Counted from the first letter of the stretch, positions 1-5,083 are shown. The stretch is 5,196 nt of DNA from Rhodobacterales bacterium (GCA_025357355.1 JANXPK010000212.1:1-5196); one strand, 5' to 3'. Program-made: numbers and translations. Notes: generated from the letters alone by a model not told the origin.

Positions 1-98
1 CGAGCTTCATCACCGGCACCGATATCTGCGTGGACGGCGGCTATTCTGCAATGGGGCCGGAACAAGCCGTCCCCGCCATTCCGAAACTGATGAGCTAA
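1..98 (+). CDS. Short-chain dehydrogenase/reductase (SDR), C-terminal end only
   Basis: The frame beginning at base 3 is open from the window edge to a TAA at 96-98 and gives the last 31 residues of a protein. They read SFITGTDICVDGGYSAMG, then a short tail ending KLMS. ITG-x3-x-VDGGY is the standard C-terminal signature of classical SDR enzymes, where the segment after the Rossmann core helps close the active site. SDRs are cytosolic NAD(P)-dependent oxidoreductases of alcohols and ketones. The catalytic Ser-Tyr-Lys residues and the cofactor-binding glycines lie outside the window, so substrate and cofactor cannot be judged. The stop codon lies 10 bp before the next start, and the ribosome binding site of that gene overlaps this stop, so the two are almost certainly cotranscribed. 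The family call is firm; the exact reaction is unknown. Confidence 0.85.
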   Translation, partial: SFITGTDICVDGGYSAMGPEQAVPAIPKLMS

Positions 99-108
99 GG
101 AGAACAAA

Positions 109-1341
109 ATGCGCAAGTTTACCATCGTGGGCGGCGGTCAATCTGGCTTGATGGTCGGGATCGGCCTGTTGAAAGCCGGGCATCAGGTACGGATCGTTCA
201 GAACCGCTCGGGCGAAGAGCTGGCCAAAGGCAAGGTGCTGTCCAGCCAATGCATGTTCGCCAATGCCGTTGACCATGAACGCGAACTTGGCATCGACTTT
301 TGGTCCGAAACCTGCCCGCAGGTGAATGGCATCAACTTCATCGTGCCCAACCCCGATGGCAGCGGCACCAAGGTGATCGACTGGGCAGCGCGGCTGGACC
401 GCAGCGCCTATTCCGTCGATCAGCGCGTGAAGATCCCGCGCTGGATCGAGGAGTTTCAGCGCCTTGGCGGCAAGATGGTCATTGCGGATGCCGCCATGGC
501 CGAGGTCGAGGACTACGCCCGTCAGGACGATCTGGTCATCGTCGCCTCCGGCAAGGGCGAGGTCGGGCAGATGTTCCTCCGCGACGCCGTGAAGTCCGCC
601 TATGACAAGCCGATGCGGGCCCTGGCGCTGACCTATGTGACGGGCATGACGCCGCGCGCGCCCTATTCGGCGGTGGAGTTCAACCTGATCCCCGGCGTCG
701 GCGAATACTTTGTGTTCCCGGCCCTGACGACCACCGGCCCCTGCGAGATCATGGTGTTCGAAGGCATCCCCGGCGGCCCGATGGATTGCTGGGGCGATGT
801 GAAGACCCCGGCTCAACATCTGGCCAAGTCGCTGGAGATTCTGAAGACCTTCCTGCCGTGGGAATACGCCCGCTCCAAAGACTGTCAGTTGACCGACGAC
901 AACGGCATCCTGTCTGGCCGCTTTGCCCCGACCATCCGCCATCCTGTGGCCACCTTGCCCTCAGGCCGCAAGGTTCTGGGTCTGGGCGACGCCGTATGCC
1001 TCAACGACCCAATCACCGGCCAAGGCTCCAACAACGCCTCCAAGGCCGCCGCCATCTACCTCAAGCGGATTCTGGGCCACGGCGACAGACCCTTTGACGA
1101 GGCCTGGATGCAGGGCACGTTCGATGAGTTCTGGGATTATGCCCAATGGGTCGTCACCTGGACCAACATGTTGTTGCAACCGCCGCCGCCCTTCATTCTG
1201 GACATCATGGGCAACGCTCAGGGTCTTCCGGCACTGGCGCACCGTATGGCCAACGGCTTTGACGACCCGCGCGACTTCTTCCCGTGGTTCGCCGATCCCA
1301 ACGCCGCTTCCGCCTATCTGGCCGAGCTGAAAGGGGCCTGA
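109..1341 (+). CDS. FAD-dependent monooxygenase, styrene/indole monooxygenase (StyA-like) family
   Basis: A 410-residue single-component oxygenase, close to the length of StyA (about 415). The ATG is preceded by AAGGAG at 97-102 with 6 nt spacing. Seen in the sequence: an N-terminal FAD dinucleotide-binding motif GGGQSG at residues 8-13, and a second flavin motif GDAVCLNDPITGQG at 293-306. Between them lies a substrate domain, with QxxLxxxLxxLGG-type helices near 140-160 and a RAL segment near 170 resembling the StyA pattern. Family knowledge: these group E flavoprotein monooxygenases take reduced FAD from a separate reductase (StyB) and epoxidise styrene or indole or oxidise sulfides. Residues S45, Q47, M49 and I302 align with the indole-type set I recall (S46/Q48/M50/V or I303), not the styrene-type N46/V48/H50. 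There is no fused reductase domain and no reductase gene in view. Together with the upstream SDR it probably forms a small oxidation operon. The true substrate is not shown. Family call is strong; indole preference is inference. Confidence 0.9.
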   Translation: MRKFTIVGGGQSGLMVGIGLLKAGHQVRIVQNRSGEELAKGKVLSSQCMFANAVDHERELGIDFWSETCPQVNGINFIVPNPDGSGTKVIDWAARLDRSAYSVDQRVKIPRWIEEFQRLGGKMVIADAAMAEVEDYARQDDLVIVASGKGEVGQMFLRDAVKSAYDKPMRALALTYVTGMTPRAPYSAVEFNLIPGVGEYFVFPALTTTGPCEIMVFEGIPGGPMDCWGDVKTPAQHLAKSLEILKTFLPWEYARSKDCQLTDDNGILSGRFAPTIRHPVATLPSGRKVLGLGDAVCLNDPITGQGSNNASKAAAIYLKRILGHGDRPFDEAWMQGTFDEFWDYAQWVVTWTNMLLQPPPPFILDIMGNAQGLPALAHRMANGFDDPRDFFPWFADPNAASAYLAELKGA

Positions 1342-1348
1342 AATACCT

Positions 1349-1392
1349 GCCCGTCACCACCGAAAGCAGCCGAGGAATGGTCGGTGACGGGC
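1349..1392 (+). repeat. 10-bp perfect inverted repeat after the monooxygenase gene
   Basis: GCCCGTCACC at 1349-1358 is repeated inverted as GGTGACGGGC at 1383-1392, and three further pairs (1359-1361 with 1379-1381) can form beyond a one-base bulge. It starts 8 nt after the monooxygenase stop, where a transcript-ending or stabilising hairpin would sit. No T-run follows directly; the nearest, TTTT, is about 16 nt away. It is therefore a weak candidate for an intrinsic terminator and may instead protect the 3' end or work with Rho. Confidence 0.5.
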
Positions 1393-1606
1393 CAGAGGCG
1401 TTCATGCTTTTGCGCCCTCCTAAGGGCCATGCATTCGCCGATTTCGGCCGGGTCGAACTCGCGTTGACTGCCACCTCGTCGCGACTATTCCGCCTCGAAA
1501 AGGTGCCAGGCTGGACGAAGAGTTGGTTCGACTGCCAACAAGACGCTCCCTTTTGCGGGGCCCCTCGCGAAAAGGTAAATTACCGTGTGAAATCCAAATG
1601 TATCAC

Positions 1607-1632
1607 AAAGGGAACGCCCAATGGCATTTCCC
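1607..1632 (-). terminator. Candidate intrinsic terminator of tRNA-Asn
   Basis: Read on the minus strand, GGGAA (1632-1628), a bulged A and TGCC form one arm. The loop is ATTG, and the other arm is GGCG followed by TTCCC (1614-1610). The 9-bp stem, with one G-T pair, is followed by TTTGTG. It begins 30 nt beyond the tRNA 3' end, in the right place and direction to end the tRNA transcript. The U-tract is short, so efficiency may be modest. Confidence 0.45.
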
Positions 1633-1661
1633 CTTCAACGTCAATGATTTAGGGAAGACAT

Positions 1662-1736
1662 TGGCTCCGGCGGTAGGGATCGAACCTACGACCAATTGAT
1701 TAACAGTCAACTGCTCTACCGCTGAGCTACGCCGGA
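1662..1736 (-). tRNA. tRNA-Asn (anticodon GTT)
   Basis: On the minus strand the 75-nt gene folds as a complete cloverleaf. The acceptor stem TCCGGCG pairs with CGCCGGA. The D arm is GCTC/GAGC. The anticodon stem GTTGA/TCAAT closes the loop CTGTTAA, which contains the anticodon GTT for Asn codons AAC and AAU. The T arm GTAGG/CCTAC closes the loop TTCGATC. The discriminator base is G, as expected for tRNA-Asn, and the 3' CCA is encoded at 1664-1662. It lies 66 bp downstream of the metallo-hydrolase stop on the same strand and appears to have its own promoter. tRNA 3' ends are common integration sites; here the 3' side faces the monooxygenase operon. Confidence 0.97.
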
Positions 1737-1747
1737 ACACGGGGGGT

Positions 1748-1776
1748 CCTATAGCAAGGTCGTCACAGGGCGTAAA
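1748..1776 (-). promoter_or_regulatory. Candidate sigma-70-type promoter of tRNA-Asn
   Basis: On the minus strand, TTTACG (1776-1771) and TATAGG (1753-1748) are separated by exactly 17 bp. Each matches the consensus hexamers at four of six positions. The -10 box ends 11 bp before the first base of the mature tRNA, so transcription would start only a few bases before it, as is usual for tRNA genes. The C-run between the -10 box and the tRNA would place a G/C-rich start region, common at stable RNA promoters. Confidence 0.5.
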
Positions 1777-1802
1777 GGGGCGTTCGGCAAAATTGCCAAG
1801 GC

Positions 1803-2696
1803 TCAGCAGGCATGGAAAATCGCGGTGGCTAGCGGGCCGGGGTCGGGTCGCGCAAGGCCGCGGTCGGTCAGGTCGATCAGATGCGCCAGCACATTTCGAG
1901 CGGCGGCCGGCAAAAGATGGCGGAGGATGTCGGTGTAGACCTGCTCGGCCACACCCGTCGCCGTCGCAGGACCGCGTTGCAGGGCGGCCACAATCGCCGC
2001 TTCGCGCGCCAGCCGGTGCGCAATCAACGCGGCCAGCCGCCCCGCCGGGTCATCGACAGACGGGCCGTGGCCGGGATACATCCGTCGCCAACCGCGCGAG
2101 GTCAGCCGGTGCAATGAGGCCATATAGGCCGCCATGTCGCCATCCGGCGGCGAAACCAGCGTGGTGGACCATCCCATCACGTGATCGCCCGAGAATAGCA
2201 CGTCGGCCACCGCAAATCCCAAATGGCAGCCCATATGGCCCGGCAGATGCAGCGCCTCGACCTCCCATCCGCCCACCGTCAAACGCGCGCCATCCGCAAG
2301 TTGGCAGTCCGGCGCGAAGCCTGGGTCGGCACCTTCGCCGCCGGACAACCCTTGCGCGGCCAGGCCCTGCATCGTGGCGCTGCGGCCGCTGTCGGCCGGA
2401 CCGAAGGCCAACACTTCGGCCCCGGTCGCATCGGCCAGACGCGGCACCAGCGCGGAATGGTCCAGATGGGCATGGGTCAAAAGGATATGGCTGACGCGCT
2501 CTCCCGGTTGCAGCGCCCGCATCAGGGCGGCGAAATGGCCGTCCAGATCGGGCCCAGGGTCGATCACCGCCACCTCACCCATCCCAAGCAGGTAGGTATT
2601 CGTGCCAGGCCCGGTAAGTGGTGAGGGGTTATCGGCGCGGATCAAACGGATTGGCGGGCCATCATCGGACACAAGGTTGGGCACAGGTTTGGGCAT
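1803..2696 (-). CDS. Metallo-beta-lactamase-fold hydrolase, LACTB2-like, with C-terminal winged helix
   Basis: A 297-residue soluble protein. The frame is open 105 codons further upstream, but the ATG at 2696 is chosen because AAGGAA lies 4 nt before it, and because the family's N-terminal NPSPLTGPGTNTYLLG (23-38) begins just downstream. Metal ligands are visible in order: HAHLDH at 75-80 (H75, H77, D79, H80), PGHMGCH at 152-158 (H154), SGDHVMGW at 169-176 (D171), and PGHG at 208-211 (H210). That is a complete two-zinc site. Residues from about 215 to 285 are helical and fit the winged-helix domain found after the catalytic domain in LACTB2 relatives. Human LACTB2 is a single-stranded RNA endonuclease; bacterial members are mostly uncharacterised and may be RNases or thioesterases. 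No signal peptide is seen, so it is probably cytosolic. It is transcribed divergently from the histidine kinase. Fold and metal site are firm; the substrate is unknown. Confidence 0.92.
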   Translation of the reverse strand: MPKPVPNLVSDDGPPIRLIRADNPSPLTGPGTNTYLLGMGEVAVIDPGPDLDGHFAALMRALQPGERVSHILLTHAHLDHSALVPRLADATGAEVLAFGPADSGRSATMQGLAAQGLSGGEGADPGFAPDCQLADGARLTVGGWEVEALHLPGHMGCHLGFAVADVLFSGDHVMGWSTTLVSPPDGDMAAYMASLHRLTSRGWRRMYPGHGPSVDDPAGRLAALIAHRLAREAAIVAALQRGPATATGVAEQVYTDILRHLLPAAARNVLAHLIDLTDRGLARPDPGPLATAIFHAC

Positions 2697-2700
2697 AGTG

Positions 2701-2706
2701 TTCCTT
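2701..2706 (-). promoter_or_regulatory. Ribosome binding site deciding the metallo-hydrolase start
   Basis: On the minus strand AAGGAA lies 4 nt before the ATG at 2696. The alternative ATG five codons upstream (2711) has no purine-rich sequence before it, and the long open extension to 3011 runs through the kinase's own N-terminal coding region. The start at 2696 is therefore preferred. Confidence 0.7.
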
Positions 2707-2795
2707 GGCATATTGTGCCCGGCAGACCAGCGGGACCCTGGCAGAACCTCCGGCGACGGTCCAACTTTTTGTGACCCAGCCAGTGCAAACCGCTT

Positions 2796-2803
2796 AACCG
2801 GTT
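2796..2803. repeat. AACCGGTT palindrome in the divergent intergenic region
   Basis: A perfect 8-bp palindrome sits in the 141-bp space between the divergent metallo-hydrolase and kinase genes, 34 bp before the kinase start. A further AACCG precedes it by 3 bp (2788-2792) and a CGGT follows at 2821-2824. The arrangement could be an operator shared by the two genes, but palindromes this short arise by chance in GC-rich DNA. Confidence 0.3.
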
Positions 2804-2837
2804 CCCATTTCGGGCCGAAACGGTCTAGGATGAATAT

Positions 2838-4160
2838 ATGGCCTTTCGCTTGAAGAATTATCTGCCACGCAGCCTGTTCGGACGGGCCGCTTTGATCCTG
2901 ATCGTGCCCATCGTCACGATTCAGCTGGTGGTTTCCATCGTCTTCATTCAGCGCCATTTCGACGGCGTGACCCAGCAATTGTCGCGCGGAGTGTTGCTGG
3001 AGGAGCAACATCTGCTGGGTGCCGTTGACGGTTCTGCCTCGCTTGCAGATGCGCAGGTGGCGGCCAAGGCAATCGCCGACGACCTGGCGATGACGGTGGA
3101 CCTGCCCGCAACCACCTCAGCCCCAGCCGGCGATCTTCGCGACTTTTGGGATCTGTCGGGCCGCGATGTCGGCACCACCCTGCATGACGGCTTGCCGCAA
3201 GTGCTGGCGGTCGATCTGCAATCAAGCTCACGCGATGTGCGGCTTTGGCTGACCACGGCTTGGGGCCCGATGCAGGTATCGCTGTCGCGCGGCCGGGTGA
3301 CGGCCTCCAATCCGCACCAATTGCTGGTGCTGACAGCGCTTGCCTCGGTCTTGATGACGGCGGTGTCCTACGTCTTTCTGCGCAACCAGTTGTCGCCGAT
3401 CACCCGGCTGGCCGCTGCGGCCGAGGCGTTCGGGCGCGGGCAGAACCTGCCCTACAAACCGCGCGGCGCCACCGAGGTTCGGGCGGCAGGCTCGGCGTTT
3501 CTGGACATGCGGGCACGCATTGAACGCCAGATTGAACAGCGCACCCTGATGCTGTCGGGGGTCAGCCATGACTTGCGTGCGCCTTTGACACGGCTGAACC
3601 TTGGCCTGTCGCTATTGCCGGATGATGAGGAGACGGCGGCATTGCGGCGCGACGTCGAGGATATGGCGCGGCTGGTGGACGAGTTTCTGGCGTTTGCCCG
3701 TGGCGACGCGCTGGAGGAAAGCGCAAACGTCGATCCGGCCACGCTGGTCGCGCAGGTGGTCGACAAGGCCCGGCGCGGCGGCCTGGATGTGTCGCTGGGG
3801 GCGTGCAGCGGTTCTGGCACCGTGCGGGCCAGACCTCAGGCGCTGATCCGCGCCTTGGACAATCTGGTCGGCAATGCCGTGCGCTATGGCAGCCGGGCGG
3901 TGTTGAGTTATGCGCTGACCGACCGGTCGCTGCGCTTGTCAGTCGAAGACGACGGGCCGGGCATTCCCAAGAATAAGCGCGACGAGGCACTTTTGCCCTT
4001 TACCCGGCTGGACGCCGCGCGCAATCCCAACCAGGGTGGCGGTGTCGGGCTTGGCCTGTCGATTGCGGCGGACATCGCGCGCAATCACGGCGGCACGCTG
4101 CGCCTGGGTGAAAGCGAAGGGCTGGGCGGACTGAGAGCCGACCTTGTGCTGGCGCGGTGA
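2838..4160 (+). CDS. EnvZ-like membrane sensor histidine kinase
   Basis: A 440-residue inner-membrane kinase. The ATG has AGGA at 2827-2830 with 7 nt spacing. Domain order: a short cytoplasmic N-terminus, membrane helix 1 at about 17-37, a periplasmic sensor of about 120 residues (38-159), membrane helix 2 at about 161-181, a HAMP linker at about 182-234, then the dimerisation/phosphoacceptor domain with SGVSHDLRAPLTRL (phosphorylated H244). The ATPase domain follows, with N box DNLVGNAVRYG (N342, N346), G1 box DDGPGIP (371-377), F box around F388 and G2 box GGGVGLGLS (400-408). All catalytic boxes are intact. The periplasmic domain size matches EnvZ. One difference is Ala at 248, where EnvZ has the Thr of HDxxT used in phosphatase activity. 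No response regulator gene adjoins it: the upstream neighbour is a divergent hydrolase and the downstream neighbour is a phosphatidyltransferase. The partner, perhaps an OmpR-type regulator elsewhere, and the signal are unknown. Confidence 0.95.
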   Translation: MAFRLKNYLPRSLFGRAALILIVPIVTIQLVVSIVFIQRHFDGVTQQLSRGVLLEEQHLLGAVDGSASLADAQVAAKAIADDLAMTVDLPATTSAPAGDLRDFWDLSGRDVGTTLHDGLPQVLAVDLQSSSRDVRLWLTTAWGPMQVSLSRGRVTASNPHQLLVLTALASVLMTAVSYVFLRNQLSPITRLAAAAEAFGRGQNLPYKPRGATEVRAAGSAFLDMRARIERQIEQRTLMLSGVSHDLRAPLTRLNLGLSLLPDDEETAALRRDVEDMARLVDEFLAFARGDALEESANVDPATLVAQVVDKARRGGLDVSLGACSGSGTVRARPQALIRALDNLVGNAVRYGSRAVLSYALTDRSLRLSVEDDGPGIPKNKRDEALLPFTRLDAARNPNQGGGVGLGLSIAADIARNHGGTLRLGESEGLGGLRADLVLAR

Positions 4161-4228
4161 AGCGGCAATTGGAGGCCGCGCGCGAGACGATCAGGCGGCG
4201 AAATCCTTTAAATCGGGTTAATGAAAAA

Positions 4229-4258
4229 TTGTATCTATATGAAATATAACAATAAAAT
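4229..4258 (+). promoter_or_regulatory. Candidate promoter of the phosphatidyltransferase gene
   Basis: In a sharply AT-rich stretch (about 4205-4260) inside otherwise GC-rich DNA, TTGTAT at 4229-4234 and TAAAAT at 4253-4258 are 18 bp apart. The -10 matches five of six positions and the -35 three. A second possible -10, TATAAC, lies at 4245-4250 without a good -35. Transcription would begin near 4265 and give a leader of roughly 95 nt containing the dyads at 4263-4279 and 4334-4343. This suggests that the gene is not simply read through from the kinase 200 bp upstream. Confidence 0.5.
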
Positions 4259-4262
4259 ACAC

Positions 4263-4279
4263 GGTCCGAGGTTCGGACC
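4263..4279. repeat. Perfect 7-bp hairpin GGTCCGA-GGT-TCGGACC
   Basis: The arms are fully complementary around a 3-nt loop, immediately downstream of the candidate -10 box at 4253-4258. No T-run follows on the plus strand. On the minus strand it is followed by an AT-rich tract containing TTTTATT, so it could end minus-strand transcription, but no minus-strand gene ends here. As it overlaps the expected transcription start it could be an operator or a 5' stabilising hairpin. Confidence 0.5.
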
Positions 4280-4333
4280 ATCTGTCGAAGCCCCCTGCTT
4301 TGCGGCCCGGTGCTGTTGCCAGGTGACGCCACA

Positions 4334-4343
4334 GACAGCTGTC
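4334..4343. repeat. GACAGCTGTC palindrome before the phosphatidyltransferase RBS
   Basis: A perfect 10-bp palindrome ends 7 bp before the AGGAG ribosome binding site at 4351. It lies partly within a wider inverted pair, GTGAC at 4323-4327 and GTCAC at 4341-4345, so two alternative foldings compete in the leader. It could bind a dimeric regulator or affect translation; no known operator is recognised. Confidence 0.35.
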
Positions 4344-4350
4344 ACGCTTT

Positions 4351-4355
4351 AGGAG
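4351..4355 (+). promoter_or_regulatory. Ribosome binding site deciding the phosphatidyltransferase start
   Basis: AGGAG lies 6 nt before the ATG at 4362 but only 3 nt before an in-frame TTG at 4359. The spacing favours the ATG, giving a protein that begins MLDGLARR. Confidence 0.75.
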
Positions 4356-4361
4356 AATTTG

Positions 4362-4982
4362 ATGCTGGATGGTCTGGCGCGCCGGATAATCGACCCCGTC
4401 CTGAACCGATGGGGCCGGTGGCTGTCCGACCGTGGCTGGCAGGCTGATCGCATGACGGTTCTGGGTCTGGGGCTCGGCCTCGCATCGGCCGCGATGATTG
4501 GTCTGGGTCTGCCGGGATGGCTCGCGTTGGTGCCGCTTTTGTCCAGCCGGATCGCCGACGGTCTGGACGGCGCCATCGCCCGGGCGGGGCACAAGACCGA
4601 CTTCGGTGGTTTTCTCGACATCACCGCCGATTTTCTGTTCTACGGTGCAATACCCTTCGCCTTCGCGTTGCGCGATCCGGGCATGAACGCGGTAGCGGCG
4701 GGATTTGTGTTGCTAAGTTTTTACGTAAACGGCGCAAGTTTTCTGGGCTACGCGGTACTGGCGGAAAAGCACGGGTTGACGACCACTTCCCGTGGCGAGA
4801 AATCGCTCTACTTCACTGCCGGTCTTTTGGAAGGCAGCGAAACCATCGCCTTTTTCGCCGCCGTCTGCCTGTGGCCGGGCCTGTTTGCCCCGCTGGGATG
4901 GCTGTTCGGGGCCCTGTGTCTGGTGACGGCGAGCGCGAGAGTGCTGCTGGCGTGGCAAGTGTTCGGCACCGCGAGGCGCTGA
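4362..4982 (+). CDS. CDP-alcohol phosphatidyltransferase, YnjF-type
   Basis: A 206-residue integral membrane protein with about five or six hydrophobic segments (roughly 33-60, 90-104, 108-132, 150-170, 174-197). The family's catalytic signature is clear: D66-x2-D69-G70-x2-A73-R74, then G82-x3-D86-x3-D90. The four Asp residues bind the divalent metal and the CDP-alcohol. Family knowledge: these enzymes displace CMP from a CDP-alcohol such as CDP-diacylglycerol with a second alcohol, building phospholipids at the inner membrane. Seven rather than the usual eight residues separate AR from the glycine. I recall the same spacing, the DFLFY following the last Asp and the GLxEGxETI segment (154-162) from E. 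coli YnjF, whose substrate is, to my knowledge, not established. It is not closely like PgsA or PssA, so the lipid made should not be assumed. An upstream AT-rich promoter and a strong downstream terminator suggest a single-gene unit. Confidence 0.9.
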   Translation: MLDGLARRIIDPVLNRWGRWLSDRGWQADRMTVLGLGLGLASAAMIGLGLPGWLALVPLLSSRIADGLDGAIARAGHKTDFGGFLDITADFLFYGAIPFAFALRDPGMNAVAAGFVLLSFYVNGASFLGYAVLAEKHGLTTTSRGEKSLYFTAGLLEGSETIAFFAAVCLWPGLFAPLGWLFGALCLVTASARVLLAWQVFGTARR

Positions 4983-5022
4983 CCGAGACCGGCCCATTCA
5001 AATCCCCAAAGTCTGCCGCCCG

Positions 5023-5044
5023 CCCGGTTTCACCAGGGTTTTTT
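5023..5044 (+). terminator. Intrinsic terminator after the phosphatidyltransferase gene
   Basis: CCCGGT (5023-5028), a 3-nt loop TTC, and ACC then GGG (5032-5038, with one bulged A) make a six-pair GC-rich stem, followed directly by six T (5039-5044). It lies 41 nt after the stop codon. It separates this gene from clpP, so clpP must use its own promoter downstream. Confidence 0.7.
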
Positions 5045-5053
5045 CCCGCCACT

Positions 5054-5083
5054 CTTGCAGCCCCCGGTTCGCGCCACTAAGAC
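5054..5083 (+). promoter_or_regulatory. Weak candidate promoter of clpP
   Basis: CTTGCAG at 5054-5060 is followed after 17 bp (counted from TTGCAG) by TAAGAC at 5078-5083. Each hexamer matches the sigma-70 consensus at only three positions. The CTTG core is also the -35 start of heat-shock (RpoH) promoters, and clpP is an RpoH target in many proteobacteria, but the -10 part (CCACTAAG) is a poor fit. The space between the terminator at 5044 and the clpP start must contain the clpP promoter; this is the best pair I see in it. Confidence 0.25.

Larger units (their letters stand above)
1342..1661. other. Dyad-rich intergenic gap without a convincing gene
   Basis: This 320-bp stretch lies between the monooxygenase stop and the 3' end of tRNA-Asn. 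Open frames on both strands cross it, but none has a credible ribosome binding site, recognisable motifs or the codon bias of the neighbours. The plus-strand frame through it begins inside the monooxygenase gene. What it does hold is several inverted repeats: 1349-1358/1383-1392, 1414-1418/1423-1427, 1549-1557/1566-1575, 1574-1578/1580-1584 and 1610-1618/1623-1632. A weak promoter-like pair, TTGACT at 1464 and TATTCC at 1486 (16 bp apart), points to the right. It may be plain spacer with terminators, an RNA gene, or decayed sequence beside a tRNA. Nothing here identifies which. Confidence 0.5.

Noticed and set aside
10..942. Long minus-strand open frame (310 codons) antisense to the monooxygenase
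   Set aside because: It is rich in His, Arg, Gly and Ala without family motifs, as expected from the complement of a GC-rich gene. The plus strand encodes a recognisable enzyme with an RBS.
1205..1474. Minus-strand open frame of 89 codons crossing the monooxygenase end
   Set aside because: It overlaps the real gene, has no RBS, and its Arg/Pro/Ser-rich sequence is typical of antisense frames.
1586..1607. TGTGA-N12-TCACA as a CRP/FNR-type operator
   Set aside because: The half-sites resemble the CRP consensus, but the spacing is 12 rather than 6, and no gene starts nearby in a suitable position.
1284..1652. Plus-strand open frame of 122 codons across the gap after the monooxygenase
   Set aside because: Its ATG lies inside the monooxygenase gene without an RBS, there are no recognisable motifs, and codon use does not fit the neighbours.
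1783..1799. Small hairpin after the metallo-hydrolase stop as its terminator
   Set aside because: The stem is only six pairs including a wobble and an A-T end, and no T-run follows on the minus strand.
1793..2494. Plus-strand open frame of 233 codons opposite the metallo-hydrolase
   Set aside because: It is an extremely Arg/Pro-rich shadow of a gene with a complete metal-binding site.
2697..3011. N-terminal extension of the metallo-hydrolase by 105 codons
   Set aside because: The extension overlaps the kinase coding region and does not resemble the family. The ATG at 2696 has a good RBS directly before it.
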